Notes: a model not told the origin generated them from the letters alone. Shown: positions 33,271-42,250, counted from the first letter of the stretch. The stretch: 64,000 bases of DNA from Alkalicella caledoniensis (GCF_014467015.1 NZ_CP058559.1:1488001-1552000); one strand, 5' to 3'. Numbers and translations are program-made.

Positions 33271-34095
33271 TTAAATTCTTTCATTAATCCATAACAAAAT
33301 ATCTTTTTTGACTTTATCCTTTTCAGGTTCATTAAGTATCTCATGATACAACCCTTCATAAACCTTTATATTCTTATCTTTAGATGAACACTTAGTATAA
33401 AAATCATCAGATAGCTGTGGGTTTACTATCTTGTCATCTTTTCCATGAAGTATTAGACATGGATAATTGTATGCAGCCATATTCTCGTTCACAAATTTAA
33501 TCCCCTTCACAAATACCTGATAATAAAGGGAAATAGTGGCCTTATGCAATACCAGTGGATCATTTTTATATTTTTCAACCACATTTTTATCTCTACATAT
33601 AAGCTCAGACACAGGGTTTTTAATGTTTAACTTAGGAGCAATTGTATTGGCGAAGCTTAAAAAAATTCTAACTCCCCAGGACATGGTTATACCTAAGGCA
33701 GGACCTGATACAATTTGTCCATCTAAATTATCTGGATACTTCAAGCCATATGCTAGGGTTATTAGCCCTCCCATGCTATGCCCAAACATGTATATAGGCC
33801 TATTTGGGTTTTCGGTTTTAGCTTTTTGCACAAGTTGATTCACAGAATCAATCATTTCCCCAAAGCTCCTAACATATCCCTTTATATTCCCTGATTTTCC
33901 ATGTCCTATATGATCCATGGTGTAAACACCAAACCCGTTTAGCTGTAGAAATTCTATAAAGTCTCTGTAGCGTCCCATATGCTCTGCGAAGCCATGGACT
34001 AAAACTATAATGCATTGAGGATTATCTGGAATACCCTTGCCAAAAGCAATCCTGATGCCTTCCTTAGTATTAAAACTCCCTTTGATCCATTCCAT
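33271..34095 (-). CDS. Alpha/beta hydrolase, monoacylglycerol lipase type
   Basis: 274 residues. VLVHGFAEHMGRYRD has the oxyanion region, GHSMGGLI the nucleophile Ser, LHGKDDKIVNP the Asp, and YEGLYHEILNEP the catalytic His. This is the order in monoglyceride lipases and lysophospholipases (PldB type). It has no signal peptide. ATG 34095 follows GGGAGG with 8-nt spacing. Confidence 0.88.
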   Translation of the reverse strand: MEWIKGSFNTKEGIRIAFGKGIPDNPQCIIVLVHGFAEHMGRYRDFIEFLQLNGFGVYTMDHIGHGKSGNIKGYVRSFGEMIDSVNQLVQKAKTENPNRPIYMFGHSMGGLITLAYGLKYPDNLDGQIVSGPALGITMSWGVRIFLSFANTIAPKLNIKNPVSELICRDKNVVEKYKNDPLVLHKATISLYYQVFVKGIKFVNENMAAYNYPCLILHGKDDKIVNPQLSDDFYTKCSSKDKNIKVYEGLYHEILNEPEKDKVKKDILLWINERI

Positions 34096-34242
34096 GTGCA
34101 AATCCTCCCTCTAAAATGAGCCCTTAAACATATCTTCTTCATTCACAAACCATTTCCTGCTTAGATTGAGATAGAAGGGTAATTTCTATTTTACTCTATC
34201 ATATCTTCGGATAACGAAGCAGACGCCATTGGCGCCTGCGCT

Positions 34243-34644
34243 TTATAACTCTCCTCTTTCAATTCTCTTAATTAGGTCTTCAACTTTTTCCTTTATTATA
34301 CCTCTGGTTTCTCTAAATCCTTCAACTGGACCACCGGATGGGTCAGTGAGGCCCCAGTCTTCCCTATGGTTGCATGGTAAGAAAGGACAATCAACATTGC
34401 AACCCATTGTTATGACTATATCAACCTTTTCTGGGATATCAGCTAAAAGCTTAGGCCTATGATCAGACATATTTATTCCTACCTCTTCCATAACCTCCAC
34501 AGCTAGCGGCTTTACCTCGGGATAATCCTCAGTCCCAGCAGAATAAGCTTCCAGAATATCTACACCTAGCTTTTTAGCCCATCCTTCTGCCATTTGAGAG
34601 CGACAAGAATTGTGTACACAGATAAATGCTACTTTCTTCTTCAA
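34243..34644 (-). CDS. arsC: Thioredoxin-coupled arsenate reductase
   Basis: 133 residues, low-molecular-weight phosphatase fold. The P-loop CVHNSCRSQMAEGWA carries Cys10 and the Arg. The redox cysteines of the thioredoxin-linked ArsC are in MGCNVDCPFLPC, followed by EDWGLTDPSGG. It reduces arsenate to arsenite. No arsR, arsB or acr3 gene is adjacent, so export must be encoded elsewhere. A GC-rich inverted repeat (34218-34240) follows it but lacks a clear T-run. Confidence 0.88.
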   Translation of the reverse strand: MKKKVAFICVHNSCRSQMAEGWAKKLGVDILEAYSAGTEDYPEVKPLAVEVMEEVGINMSDHRPKLLADIPEKVDIVITMGCNVDCPFLPCNHREDWGLTDPSGGPVEGFRETRGIIKEKVEDLIKRIERGEL

Positions 34645-34768
34645 CTTTGAGCACCCCTTTGCTAATCTTATTACTATATTCTATCATAATGAACATTAAA
34701 TTTCATAGCGAATAAAATTCTTCCTTTCCGATAACAATACATATAGTATTTGGAAGGGAAGGTTAAAA

Positions 34769-35119
34769 ATGAATACATCACAGTCCAATGATTTTAATGT
34801 CAGCTTAAACCAGTGTATTGAATGTGTTCAGTCTTGCTTTAATTGTCTTAAAACCAGGATACACCCTGAACTATATCCTAGTGGGGGTAATAATAACCCG
34901 CAAATTGTTAGCATATCTATGTTAATTGAATGCGCAATTATTTGTAAAGATGCAGCTATACACATAAAGTCAGATCCTCAATTTATTCATAACCTTTACG
35001 CATTATTAGAAACAATAAGAAAAAGATGTGCACAAGACTGCAATCTTTTCAAAGATAATTATTACTCCAATTGTACTGATATATGTTCTAATTGTCCAAA
35101 TAACATATCAAAACCTTAA
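34769..35119 (+). CDS. Cys-rich four-helix-bundle protein, Csp/DUF326-like
   Basis: 116 residues with 13 cysteines spaced in helical pattern: CIECVQSCFNCLK, ECAIICKDAA, CAQDCNLF, CTDICSNCP. This is the pattern of DUF326/Csp four-helix bundles that store copper(I); some Firmicute members are also annotated as coat-type proteins. No signal peptide, so cytosolic storage is the simplest reading. Metal binding is inferred from the family. Its stop codon is inside an AT-rich hairpin. Confidence 0.72.
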   Translation: MNTSQSNDFNVSLNQCIECVQSCFNCLKTRIHPELYPSGGNNNPQIVSISMLIECAIICKDAAIHIKSDPQFIHNLYALLETIRKRCAQDCNLFKDNYYSNCTDICSNCPNNISKP

Positions 35120-35134
35120 ATACGATTTAAGGTT
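35112..35134 (+). terminator. Hairpin overlapping the Cys-rich protein stop codon
   Basis: AACCTTAAAT-ACG-ATTTAAGGTT. A near copy (ACCTTAAATACAATTTAAGGT) lies at 37072-37092 beyond the IS, in the same orientation. The two copies bracket the inserted region. Confidence 0.6.
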
Positions 35135-35311
35135 ACAGCTTGTAGACAAACCTCAGACAAAGTCATTGACCCTAGATGTGTATATTAAAAAGCAGTACAA
35201 TTAATTCGAGGAGATAGACTTAAGAGCTGAATAGCTAAAAGGAAGAAGGGGCGAGAAACAGGACGTCAGACTGTGTGAGAATTAAACAATAATATATGTC
35301 TAAATGGCTCT

Positions 35312-35335
35312 AAAGTACTGTAAATACAGTACTTT
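35312..35335 (+). terminator. Hairpin upstream of the transposase gene
   Basis: Perfect AAAGTACTGTA/TACAGTACTTT arms followed by TCCCTTTTT. It probably blocks outside transcription from entering the transposase gene, as in many IS elements. A TATAAT at about 35350 may be the transposase promoter. Confidence 0.72.
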
Positions 35336-35388
35336 TCCCTTTTTCTGTAGTATAATTAAGTTATAGAATATCGGAGAGGGGATTTTAA

Positions 35389-36888
35389 ATGTCATTTATA
35401 CAAGGTACAGATAGAAAGCAAAAAACAATGTTTCCTGACTGCATAGAAGATTACATAGGTGAGGATAATCCCGTTAGGGTAATTGATGAATACGTAAAAC
35501 TGGTCAATATGAGTGCATTCACTAAATCAAAGGAACACCGCAGAGGTGCACCAGGATATCATCCCTCTGTTTTATTGAAGTTATATCTATATGGGTATGT
35601 AAATGGCATAAGATCATCTAGAAAGCTAGAAACAGAATCTCACAGGAATATAGAAGTGGTTTGGCTATTACAAAAACTAAAACCTGATTTTAAAACAATA
35701 GCTGATTTCAGGAAAGAAAATAAAACTCAGCTAAAACAAGTTTTCAAGGATTTTACTAAGTTGTGTAAGGATCTCAAACTATTAGGCGAGGAATTCATAG
35801 CAATAGATGGGACTAAAATTCAAGCTAATAATTCAAAGAAGAATAATTTCTCAAAGAAAAAAATACAAAGACACAAACAATATATCGAAGATAAGGTTAA
35901 TTCCTATCTAGATTTGTTAGAAAGCAGTGACAAAGACGATTCACCTAAACTTAAGTATACACCTGAAGAAATTCAGCAAAAAATTGAAAAACTCAAGGAG
36001 CGTAAAATTAAATTTGAAGAGTTGGAAAAAAAACTACAGGATAGCGAATGTAATGAAGTATCTACAGTTGACGAAGATGCTAGGCTTATGGACAACAAAA
36101 ACAATGGTGTTACTGTAGCATATAACATACAAACAGCTGTAGACTCTAAGCATGGTATTATAGTCGCATATGATGTTACAAACAATCCCGCAGATCAAGG
36201 TAACCTAAATTCACTTGCAGAAAAGGCTAAAGATATATTTGGAAAAAGGAAACTTGAAGTAGCGGCAGATAAAGGCTATTACCAAGCAGACGACCTCATG
36301 AAATGTGAGAGAAACGAAACAACAGTCTATTTGCCAAAACAGTCGTATTCTAACGCCACAGGAGACAAAGATTTCTACGGAGATAAATTTACTTATGTGC
36401 CTGAAAAAGACTTATATATTTGTCCTTTGGGCCATGAATTACGCAGAATAAACCACAAATCAAAAGAACCAAAAAGAATAAAATATAGAAACTACGATGC
36501 CTGTAAAAACTGTGAATCAAAAAGCAAATGCACCACTGCAGCCAAAGGCAGGATAATAAATCGGTCACCTAACCAAGATTTTTTGGATACTATAGATGCT
36601 AGAACAGAAGCAAATATGGACAAATACCTACAAAGGCAGATGATTGTTGAGCATCCTTATGGAACCATCAAAAGGACAATGAATGCTGGGTATTTTTTAA
36701 CAAGAGGGATGGATTCTGTAACTACAGAGACAGCCCTAGTTTTGCTAGCCTATAATTTTAAAAGAGTAATAAATATTATAGGAGTGAAAGAACTACTAAG
36801 GATATTAGTAGCTCTTAGACCCACTTTATCATTGTATTTTTATATGTTTAAGTCATATTGCACCAAAAGACAGGAAATTTACGGCTAA
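35389..36888 (+). CDS. IS1182-family DDE transposase
   Basis: 499 residues, open from start to end. The N-terminal GTDRKQKTMFPDCIEDYIGE, then GAPGYHPSVLLKLYLYGYVN, is the DUF772-like start of IS1182/IS5-type transposases. The catalytic region shows AIDGTKIQANNSKKNN (Asp), VAADKGYYQADDL (Asp) and IVEHPYGTIKRTMNAGYFLT (Glu). A Cys-rich patch (CPLG, CKNCESKSKC) precedes the last block. The copy looks intact and possibly active. RBS GGAGAGGGG. Confidence 0.92.
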   Translation: MSFIQGTDRKQKTMFPDCIEDYIGEDNPVRVIDEYVKLVNMSAFTKSKEHRRGAPGYHPSVLLKLYLYGYVNGIRSSRKLETESHRNIEVVWLLQKLKPDFKTIADFRKENKTQLKQVFKDFTKLCKDLKLLGEEFIAIDGTKIQANNSKKNNFSKKKIQRHKQYIEDKVNSYLDLLESSDKDDSPKLKYTPEEIQQKIEKLKERKIKFEELEKKLQDSECNEVSTVDEDARLMDNKNNGVTVAYNIQTAVDSKHGIIVAYDVTNNPADQGNLNSLAEKAKDIFGKRKLEVAADKGYYQADDLMKCERNETTVYLPKQSYSNATGDKDFYGDKFTYVPEKDLYICPLGHELRRINHKSKEPKRIKYRNYDACKNCESKSKCTTAAKGRIINRSPNQDFLDTIDARTEANMDKYLQRQMIVEHPYGTIKRTMNAGYFLTRGMDSVTTETALVLLAYNFKRVINIIGVKELLRILVALRPTLSLYFYMFKSYCTKRQEIYG

Positions 36889-37113
36889 TCCTTGAGTTTT
36901 TAGAGATTAGCCACACAGTCTGACGTTTCGAGAGCTCCACTTACCATGGACGGTGAATTGGAGCGGTACCCTTCTGGAGTTAGATAGAAGCCTTAAGTCT
37001 CGACGGAGAATTTTGTACAGCGTTTAATATGCGACATTCCTAAAAAAATGACTTTGTCATCACTCTGAGACCTTAAATACAATTTAAGGTTATTTGCTTA
37101 ATAAATAACAGTT

Positions 37114-37467
37114 TCACATACTTCTAGAAGAAACCACATCAATGCCAAGTCCTAAAATGTCCTTTATTACTGTTTCTCCCTTTTTTATTGGGGACTTGAC
37201 TTCAACAGTATCTAAGAAACACATAAATCTAAAAATTTCTTTTTTAGGAATTGGTTCCGAACTTTTTACGGGTAAGCGTTTAAAATGAGCACCAGTAATT
37301 TTCACAGTTGTTGTTATCATCCTAGTTGGATTAATAACTTCCTTTAAACCATACTTCTCTCCCCTTGGGCATTGATTCCCCTCAACAAGGTAATTCCCAT
37401 TCTCCTCCATAACTGAAAGGTGACACCCTATGGGACAAGCAATACATATCATTTCTTTCTTTGACAT
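37114..37467 (-). CDS. DUF1667 protein, orphan copy
   Basis: 117 residues. MICIACPIGCHLSV and the later NQCPRGEKYGLKEV give the CxxCxxxC...C metal or iron-sulfur pattern of DUF1667. It resembles the copy in the glycerol operon (39052-39414) over its length, roughly half identical by eye. It sits alone between a hairpin and the IS, away from its usual oxidoreductase partners, so it may be the remnant of a second operon. The frame and RBS (AAGGAGGGGG) are intact. Confidence 0.8.
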   Translation of the reverse strand: MSKKEMICIACPIGCHLSVMEENGNYLVEGNQCPRGEKYGLKEVINPTRMITTTVKITGAHFKRLPVKSSEPIPKKEIFRFMCFLDTVEVKSPIKKGETVIKDILGLGIDVVSSRSM

Positions 37468-37511
37468 ATTACCCCCTCCTTGTTATATTGTAGACCTCAG
37501 ACTAAATACAT

Positions 37512-37555
37512 AGAGCCACACAAATATAACCATTGTGGTTACTTTGTGTGGCTCT
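37512..37555 (-). terminator. Hairpin before the orphan DUF1667 gene
   Basis: Arms AGAGCCACACAAA and TTTGTGTGGCTCT (13 bp perfect) with an inner TAACC/GGTTA helix. It lies after the sigma-54 activator gene and 45 nt before the DUF1667 start. It lacks a T-run on the minus strand. A similar hairpin precedes the GlpA-like gene (42201-42250), so it may be a GlpP target. Confidence 0.62.
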
Positions 37556-37636
37556 CCACTTTTGCGCCTAAATATTCTGTTTATTATATTATATGCTATA
37601 ACATACAGAATGTAAATAGAAATATTCAATACTGAT

Positions 37637-39040
37637 TTATTCTACAATATTGTATTTCCGAGCTTTAGCTGCAACAGTCTTGTGGGTTACTCCCAGTGCT
37701 TTCGCTGCTTTATTGAAGCTGCCAAACTTATTTAAGGCATTTTTTATAATCTCCCGCTCATACTCATCCAAAGTAGCTATTTCACCCTTAGAGTTGTTAT
37801 TTATCAAGGAAGTGTTAATAATTGAGTCTCGATTAACCCTAAATATATTAGAAACTTCTTTGGGAATATCATTTATTCCTATAATGTCTCCCTCAACAAG
37901 TACCATTAGCCGTTCAATTAAGTTCTTGAGTTCTCTAATGTTACCAGGCCATTGATAGCTATAAAAAGCTAGTTCTACCTCATGTTCTAGGGCTTTCATT
38001 GGTACTCCTGTCTCTTTATGAATTTTTCTCATATAGTGATATGTCAGCTCTATAATATCTTCTTTTCTCTCTCGCAAAGAAGGAACATGTATGGGTATAA
38101 CATTTAGTCTATAGTATAAGTCCTCTCTAAAAGAACCATTTTCAATAAGCTCTCTTAAATCCCTGTGGGTTGCGGCTATGATTCTTACATCACATTGGAT
38201 ACTCTCATTGCCCCCAACTCGTTCAAACTCTTTCTCTTGAATAATTCGCAATACCTTAACTTGCATATTCATGGGCATATCACCAATCTCATCTAGGAAG
38301 ATGGTCCCCCCATTTGCTTGCTCAAATTTACCAATCTTCCTTTTAACAGCACCTGTGAAGGCCCCTTGCTCATGCCCAAATAGTTCTGACTCTAATAAGT
38401 CATATGGTATTGCACCACAATTTATTTTTACAAAGGGCATGGAAGATTGTTTACTAGCTTTATGAATAGCTTCCGCAAATAAGCCCTTGCCACATCCAGT
38501 TTCCCCTGTTATTAGTACTGTGGCATTAGATTTGGCAGCCTTTTCAGATATATATAGAATGTTTTTAATAGATTTGCTGTTACCAATTACACCTTCAAAG
38601 GCTTTTGGTAAGTATCTAGTTTCTTCATTGGGCTTACCATACTCCTCGGAACTTATGCTCTCAGCCTTCTCTTCCCTATATATGACAATTACACCTCCAA
38701 AACTATTGCCTTGCATTAACAAACTAGATGTAACACTTATTCTCTTTTTTTTGTAGGGGTGATGCAAAAACCCATCAATAGGTTTTTTGCTTTTTAACGA
38801 TGTTAATACTATCTCGTCATTAGGTGTTTGATATATGCTTTTTCCCTTAAGTGCAAAGTTAGTAACACCAAACATTTCTTCATAGGCAGGATTCATGTAT
38901 TCAATCAAGCCTAAAGAATTGACAACTAATACCCCGTCAATTAGGTACCTAAAAAGACCGGAGTAAGAAGAGTTTGCCAAATCATTTAGTTTTCTGTTTT
39001 CGTTTAAATGTGTTACCTTTGCTCTAGTCATTTTATCCAC
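37637..39040 (-). CDS. Sigma-54-dependent activator (PAS, AAA+, Fis) of the glycerol operon
   Basis: 467 residues. An N-terminal PAS domain (about 25-120) is followed by the AAA+ core: Walker A GETGCGKG, the sigma-54 contact loop GAFTGA in HEQGAFTGAVKRKIG, Walker B GGTIFLDEIGDM, and the arginine-finger region FREDLYYRLNVIPIHVPSLR. The C-terminus is a Fis helix-turn-helix (ALNKFGSFNKAAKALGVTHK). It lies 11 nt after the first DUF1667 gene in the glycerol operon. A sigma-54 promoter precedes glpP, so it very likely activates this operon. The PAS ligand is unknown. Confidence 0.9.
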   Translation of the reverse strand: MDKMTRAKVTHLNENRKLNDLANSSYSGLFRYLIDGVLVVNSLGLIEYMNPAYEEMFGVTNFALKGKSIYQTPNDEIVLTSLKSKKPIDGFLHHPYKKKRISVTSSLLMQGNSFGGVIVIYREEKAESISSEEYGKPNEETRYLPKAFEGVIGNSKSIKNILYISEKAAKSNATVLITGETGCGKGLFAEAIHKASKQSSMPFVKINCGAIPYDLLESELFGHEQGAFTGAVKRKIGKFEQANGGTIFLDEIGDMPMNMQVKVLRIIQEKEFERVGGNESIQCDVRIIAATHRDLRELIENGSFREDLYYRLNVIPIHVPSLRERKEDIIELTYHYMRKIHKETGVPMKALEHEVELAFYSYQWPGNIRELKNLIERLMVLVEGDIIGINDIPKEVSNIFRVNRDSIINTSLINNNSKGEIATLDEYEREIIKNALNKFGSFNKAAKALGVTHKTVAAKARKYNIVE

Positions 39041-39051
39041 CTACCCTATCG

Positions 39052-39414
39052 TTACATACTTCGAGTGGCTATTATATTTATGTCTAAACCCATAAGCTTC
39101 TCAATTATAACCTCACCTGCTTTTACTGGGCTACTTACTTGTACTTCATCCAAAGTCTTCATACAGTCAAATATCTTGTCCTTAGGTATGGCATCACTTG
39201 TTCTAACTGGCAAACGAGCCAAATGACCATTTTTCAATCTAACTGTTGAGGTTATCATTCTTGTGGGGTTAGTCATTTCCTTCACTGCGTATTGCTCTCC
39301 CCTTGGGCACTTGTTACCAGAAACATTATAGGATGTTTTGCCGTTTTCTATTGTAGAAACTTCCATTTTACATCCCATTGGACACGCTATACATACCATA
39401 TCTTGTTTCATCAT
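39052..39414 (-). CDS. DUF1667 protein of the glycerol oxidation operon
   Basis: 120 residues. Cys motif CIACPMGCKMEV and NKCPRGEQYAVKEM. Members always accompany a GlpA-like dehydrogenase and an FAD oxidoreductase in clostridia, where the three are thought to form a glycerol-3-phosphate dehydrogenase complex; the role of this subunit (electron transfer is likely) is inference. Its ATG lies directly after the stop of the oxidoreductase gene. Confidence 0.85.
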   Translation of the reverse strand: MMKQDMVCIACPMGCKMEVSTIENGKTSYNVSGNKCPRGEQYAVKEMTNPTRMITSTVRLKNGHLARLPVRTSDAIPKDKIFDCMKTLDEVQVSSPVKAGEVIIEKLMGLDINIIATRSM

Positions 39415-40680
39415 CTATTCCTCCTCTAACTGAAGGGAAACTATGATGTCATTCCCTTCAAAGTTTGCTAAATCTTTAGCAGGTAAATTAATAGTTTCCA
39501 TTTCACCTGGGGCAAGGTGCCTTTTCTTTACTGATTTTATCACTTTATCTCCGTCTTTTATAACTAGTTTGGCATTATGGTAAACATTGTCCACCCTAAG
39601 CATCAATGTTAATTTATCTGTTATATTTTCTATTTGAACTTTATGTGGAACGATGTATCTGACACCATTTTCACCCTTAGTTTCCATAGGTTTCTTACTT
39701 ACCACAAGTTGTTTTTGTACGAATCTTGCAGCATATTTTCCCGCTCTTCTACTTTCTTCAGTAACCCAATCCACTAGGTCATGCACATGCACAACATTTC
39801 CACATGCAAAAACTCCTTCTATTGAAGTCTCCATGGATTCATTAACAACAGGGCCACCAGTTATAGGATCTAATTTAATTCCTGCACTTTTAGAAAGCTC
39901 ATTTTCCGGTATAAGCCCTACTGAAAGTAGTAATGTATCACAGCTGAATGTTTGCTCTGTTCCTGGGATAGGTCTGCGTCTATCATCTACTTTAGCTATA
40001 ACTACTTCTTCAACTCTGTCTTTTCCTTTTACATCTACCACAGTGTGACTTAAAAGTAATGGTATATTGTAATCATCAAGGCATTGAACTATATTCCTAG
40101 TCAGACCACCAGAGAAAGGCATCAGTTCAACCACAGCATGCACCTTCGCACCTTCTAAAGTCATCCTTCTAGCCATGATCAGTCCGATATCCCCAGACCC
40201 TAGTATAACCACTTCTTTTCCTACCATATAACCTTCCATGTTAACAAAACGTTGAGCTGTACCTGCGCTAAATACTCCCGAGGCCCTAGTTCCAGGTATA
40301 TTGATTGCTCCTCTGGTTCTTTCACGACAGCCCATAGCCAGTACAACGGCACCTGCATTTATATGAAGTAACCCATCCACAGTATTTACTGCAGTAACAA
40401 CTTTCTCTTGATTAATATCCAATACCATTGTGTCTAACTTGAATTCTATTCCTTGTTCCTTAAGTTTCTCAATAAAGCGCTCTGCATACTCAGGACCTGT
40501 AAGTTCTTCTTTAAATACATGTAAACCAAATCCATTGTGAATACATTGTTGTAAAATTCCACCAAGCTCTCTATCTCTCTCAATTACTAATATGTTATCC
40601 ACGCCGTTTTCTTTAGCCTCAATAGCTGCAGCCAATCCAGCTGGGCCACCACCGATGACAACAATATCATAATTTATCAT
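39415..40680 (-). CDS. NAD(P)/FAD-dependent oxidoreductase of the glycerol operon
   Basis: 421 residues. FAD motif IVVIGGGPAGLAAAIEA at the start, NAD-type motif VVILGSGDIGLIMARRM at about 165, and the GVFACGNVVHVHDLVDWV block near 290 typical of pyridine nucleotide-disulfide oxidoreductases. It lacks the redox disulfide. It probably moves electrons from the GlpA-like subunit to NAD or another acceptor. ATG 40680 is preferred, with GGGGG upstream; the longer version has no family match. Confidence 0.87.
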   Translation of the reverse strand: MINYDIVVIGGGPAGLAAAIEAKENGVDNILVIERDRELGGILQQCIHNGFGLHVFKEELTGPEYAERFIEKLKEQGIEFKLDTMVLDINQEKVVTAVNTVDGLLHINAGAVVLAMGCRERTRGAINIPGTRASGVFSAGTAQRFVNMEGYMVGKEVVILGSGDIGLIMARRMTLEGAKVHAVVELMPFSGGLTRNIVQCLDDYNIPLLLSHTVVDVKGKDRVEEVVIAKVDDRRRPIPGTEQTFSCDTLLLSVGLIPENELSKSAGIKLDPITGGPVVNESMETSIEGVFACGNVVHVHDLVDWVTEESRRAGKYAARFVQKQLVVSKKPMETKGENGVRYIVPHKVQIENITDKLTLMLRVDNVYHNAKLVIKDGDKVIKSVKKRHLAPGEMETINLPAKDLANFEGNDIIVSLQLEEE

Positions 40681-40715
40681 GCAAGTTTCCCCCTTTTTGT
40701 TGTGTGTAGGTGTCA

Positions 40716-42167
40716 TTAGTTAACTTCCACTGAGCTGGATTTTGTAGAACCTGTTAAAATATAGGATCCTTTACTATCCTTAACTATAGAAGTTATATCA
40801 GTTTGTAGTTCCTTAGCTAGTATTTCCATTACCCTCGGGCCACAGAAACCACCTTGACATCTACCTCCACCTGCTCTTGCTCTACGTTTGACCGCATCTA
40901 AGTTAGTAGCACCAGCTTTTCTGTTAACTATATCTACTATTTCGCCTTCAGTAATATTTTCGCAACGACAAATGATTCTACCAAAGCGGGGATCTTTCTT
41001 AATAAGTTCAGCCTTTTCATTATCACTTAAATCTATAAAATGAATAGATGGTTTTCTATTTGGGTTAAAACTCTCGTTAGTTTCAAAACCACCTGATGAT
41101 TTACATAATATTTCGACTGCCATCTTCGCAATGGCTGGTGCTGCAGTTAAGCCTGGTGAATCGATGGCTGCAACATTTATAAAGCCCTTGGAGTTCTTTG
41201 ATTCCTCAATAATAAAATCCCCATGTTTGACTTTGGCCCTTAAACCTGTAAAAGAAGTTATAACTGCATTAAAAGGAAATCCAGGTATTACTTTATGAGC
41301 CTTTTCCCTTAGGAAGTTCAGTCCATTCATGGTTGTTTTTAAATCATTGGGGTCTTCTACTTTTTCAGCCGTAGGGCCTATTAAGAAGTTACCATGTACT
41401 GTTGGTAGTACCACTACCCCTTTGCCATCTTTCGATGGTGTTTGGAATACTACAGTGTTTACAAAGTCTCCCACGGATTTATCAAATAAGTTGTACTCTC
41501 CTCGGTTAGGTAAAATTTCAAAAAATGGTTCATTTACCATATCGTTAATTTTGTCAGCAAAAAGCCCTGCACAGTTCATTATATATCTAGTGGAAATTTC
41601 TTTTTCCCCTGCGACTACTACATAACCTGAGTCAACCTTATTTATACTTGTAACAGGGCTGTTAAGGAGAATTTCCACTCCATTTTCCGCTGCATTTTCC
41701 GCTAAAGCTATAGCCAACTCCCATGGCCCTACTATTCCAGCAGTAGGTGCATATAGAGCTGCTATTATATCTTCACTTAGGTTAGGCTCCATCTTCCTAA
41801 CTTCTTCTTTGGAGATTATCTCTAGGTTTGGAACCCCATTTATTTCTCCTTGTTCTTTTAGTTCTTTTAGTACTTCTATATCACTTTCTTCCGTGGCTAC
41901 TACAAAAGAACCTATTCTTTTAAAAGGTACATCTAATTCCTTACATAAGTCCTCATACAAAGCATTTCCTAGCACATTTGTGCTGGCTTTTAGTGTTCCT
42001 GGTAGCGCATCGTAGCCCGCATGTACTATGGCACTATTGGCCTTGGTTGTTCCATTTGCCACATCGTTTTCCTTATCTACAATGATGGTTTTTATGTTAA
42101 ATTTAGCTAACTCACGGGCAATGGCACATCCCACTACGCCAGCGCCTATAATGGTAACATCATACAT
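40716..42167 (-). CDS. GlpA-like FAD glycerol-3-phosphate dehydrogenase with BFD-like [2Fe-2S] domain
   Basis: 483 residues. FAD-binding start VTIIGAGVVGCAIARELAKF, then a DAO fold to about residue 370. The C-terminal 90 residues hold the BFD-type cluster site CRCENITEGEIVD and GGGRCQGGFCGP. This fused form is the anaerobic GlpA relative; closely related enzymes oxidise L-2-hydroxyglutarate, but the glpK and glpP context points to glycerol 3-phosphate. It heads the second part of the operon, after a hairpin. Confidence 0.87.
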   Translation of the reverse strand: MYDVTIIGAGVVGCAIARELAKFNIKTIIVDKENDVANGTTKANSAIVHAGYDALPGTLKASTNVLGNALYEDLCKELDVPFKRIGSFVVATEESDIEVLKELKEQGEINGVPNLEIISKEEVRKMEPNLSEDIIAALYAPTAGIVGPWELAIALAENAAENGVEILLNSPVTSINKVDSGYVVVAGEKEISTRYIMNCAGLFADKINDMVNEPFFEILPNRGEYNLFDKSVGDFVNTVVFQTPSKDGKGVVVLPTVHGNFLIGPTAEKVEDPNDLKTTMNGLNFLREKAHKVIPGFPFNAVITSFTGLRAKVKHGDFIIEESKNSKGFINVAAIDSPGLTAAPAIAKMAVEILCKSSGGFETNESFNPNRKPSIHFIDLSDNEKAELIKKDPRFGRIICRCENITEGEIVDIVNRKAGATNLDAVKRRARAGGGRCQGGFCGPRVMEILAKELQTDITSIVKDSKGSYILTGSTKSSSVEVN

Positions 42168-42200
42168 AATATCAACTCCCCCAGTTTATTAGAGAGAACT

Positions 42201-42250
42201 AAAAAAGCCACACAAAACACACCTATTAAGTAGGTTGTTTTATGTGGCTC
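42201..42250 (-). terminator. Hairpin/terminator between glpK and the GlpA-like gene
   Basis: AGCCACACAAAACA pairs with TGTTTTATGTGGCT (one mismatch) with an inner ACCTA/TAGGT helix; six T follow on the minus strand. It may be an antitermination site for GlpP. It shares its arm sequence with the hairpin at 37512-37555. Confidence 0.75.

Larger units (their letters stand above)
35263..36926 (+). mobile_element. IS1182-like insertion sequence with 15-bp inverted repeats
   Basis: About 1664 bp. Terminal repeats ACGTCAGACTGTGTG (35263-35277) and its exact complement (36912-36926) enclose one transposase gene. Size, repeat and transposase fit the IS1182 family. I see no short target duplication at these ends; flanking bases differ (ACAGG and TTCGA). 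Confidence 0.83.
35137..37070. repeat. Large imperfect inverted repeat enclosing the IS1182-like element
   Basis: Left arm about 35137-35262 and right arm about 36927-37070. Shared blocks in inverted order: CTCAGA, GACAAAGTCATT, ATATTAAA, TGTACAA, AGACTTAAG. Both arms border copies of an ACCTTAAATAC-type palindrome. The layout suggests that the IS sits in the middle of an older element, or that the IS has long degenerate ends. The left arm also matches the solo copy at 29799-29873. Confidence 0.6.

Noticed and set aside
30000-34000. Search for tRNA or rRNA genes across the window
   Set aside because: No cloverleaf-like block with GTTCGAATC-type T-arm and CCA-proximal stem was recognised anywhere.
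34218-34240. Terminator after arsC
   Set aside because: The inverted repeat GCAGACGCC/GGCGCCTGC has a mismatch and no T-run on the minus strand; too weak to call.
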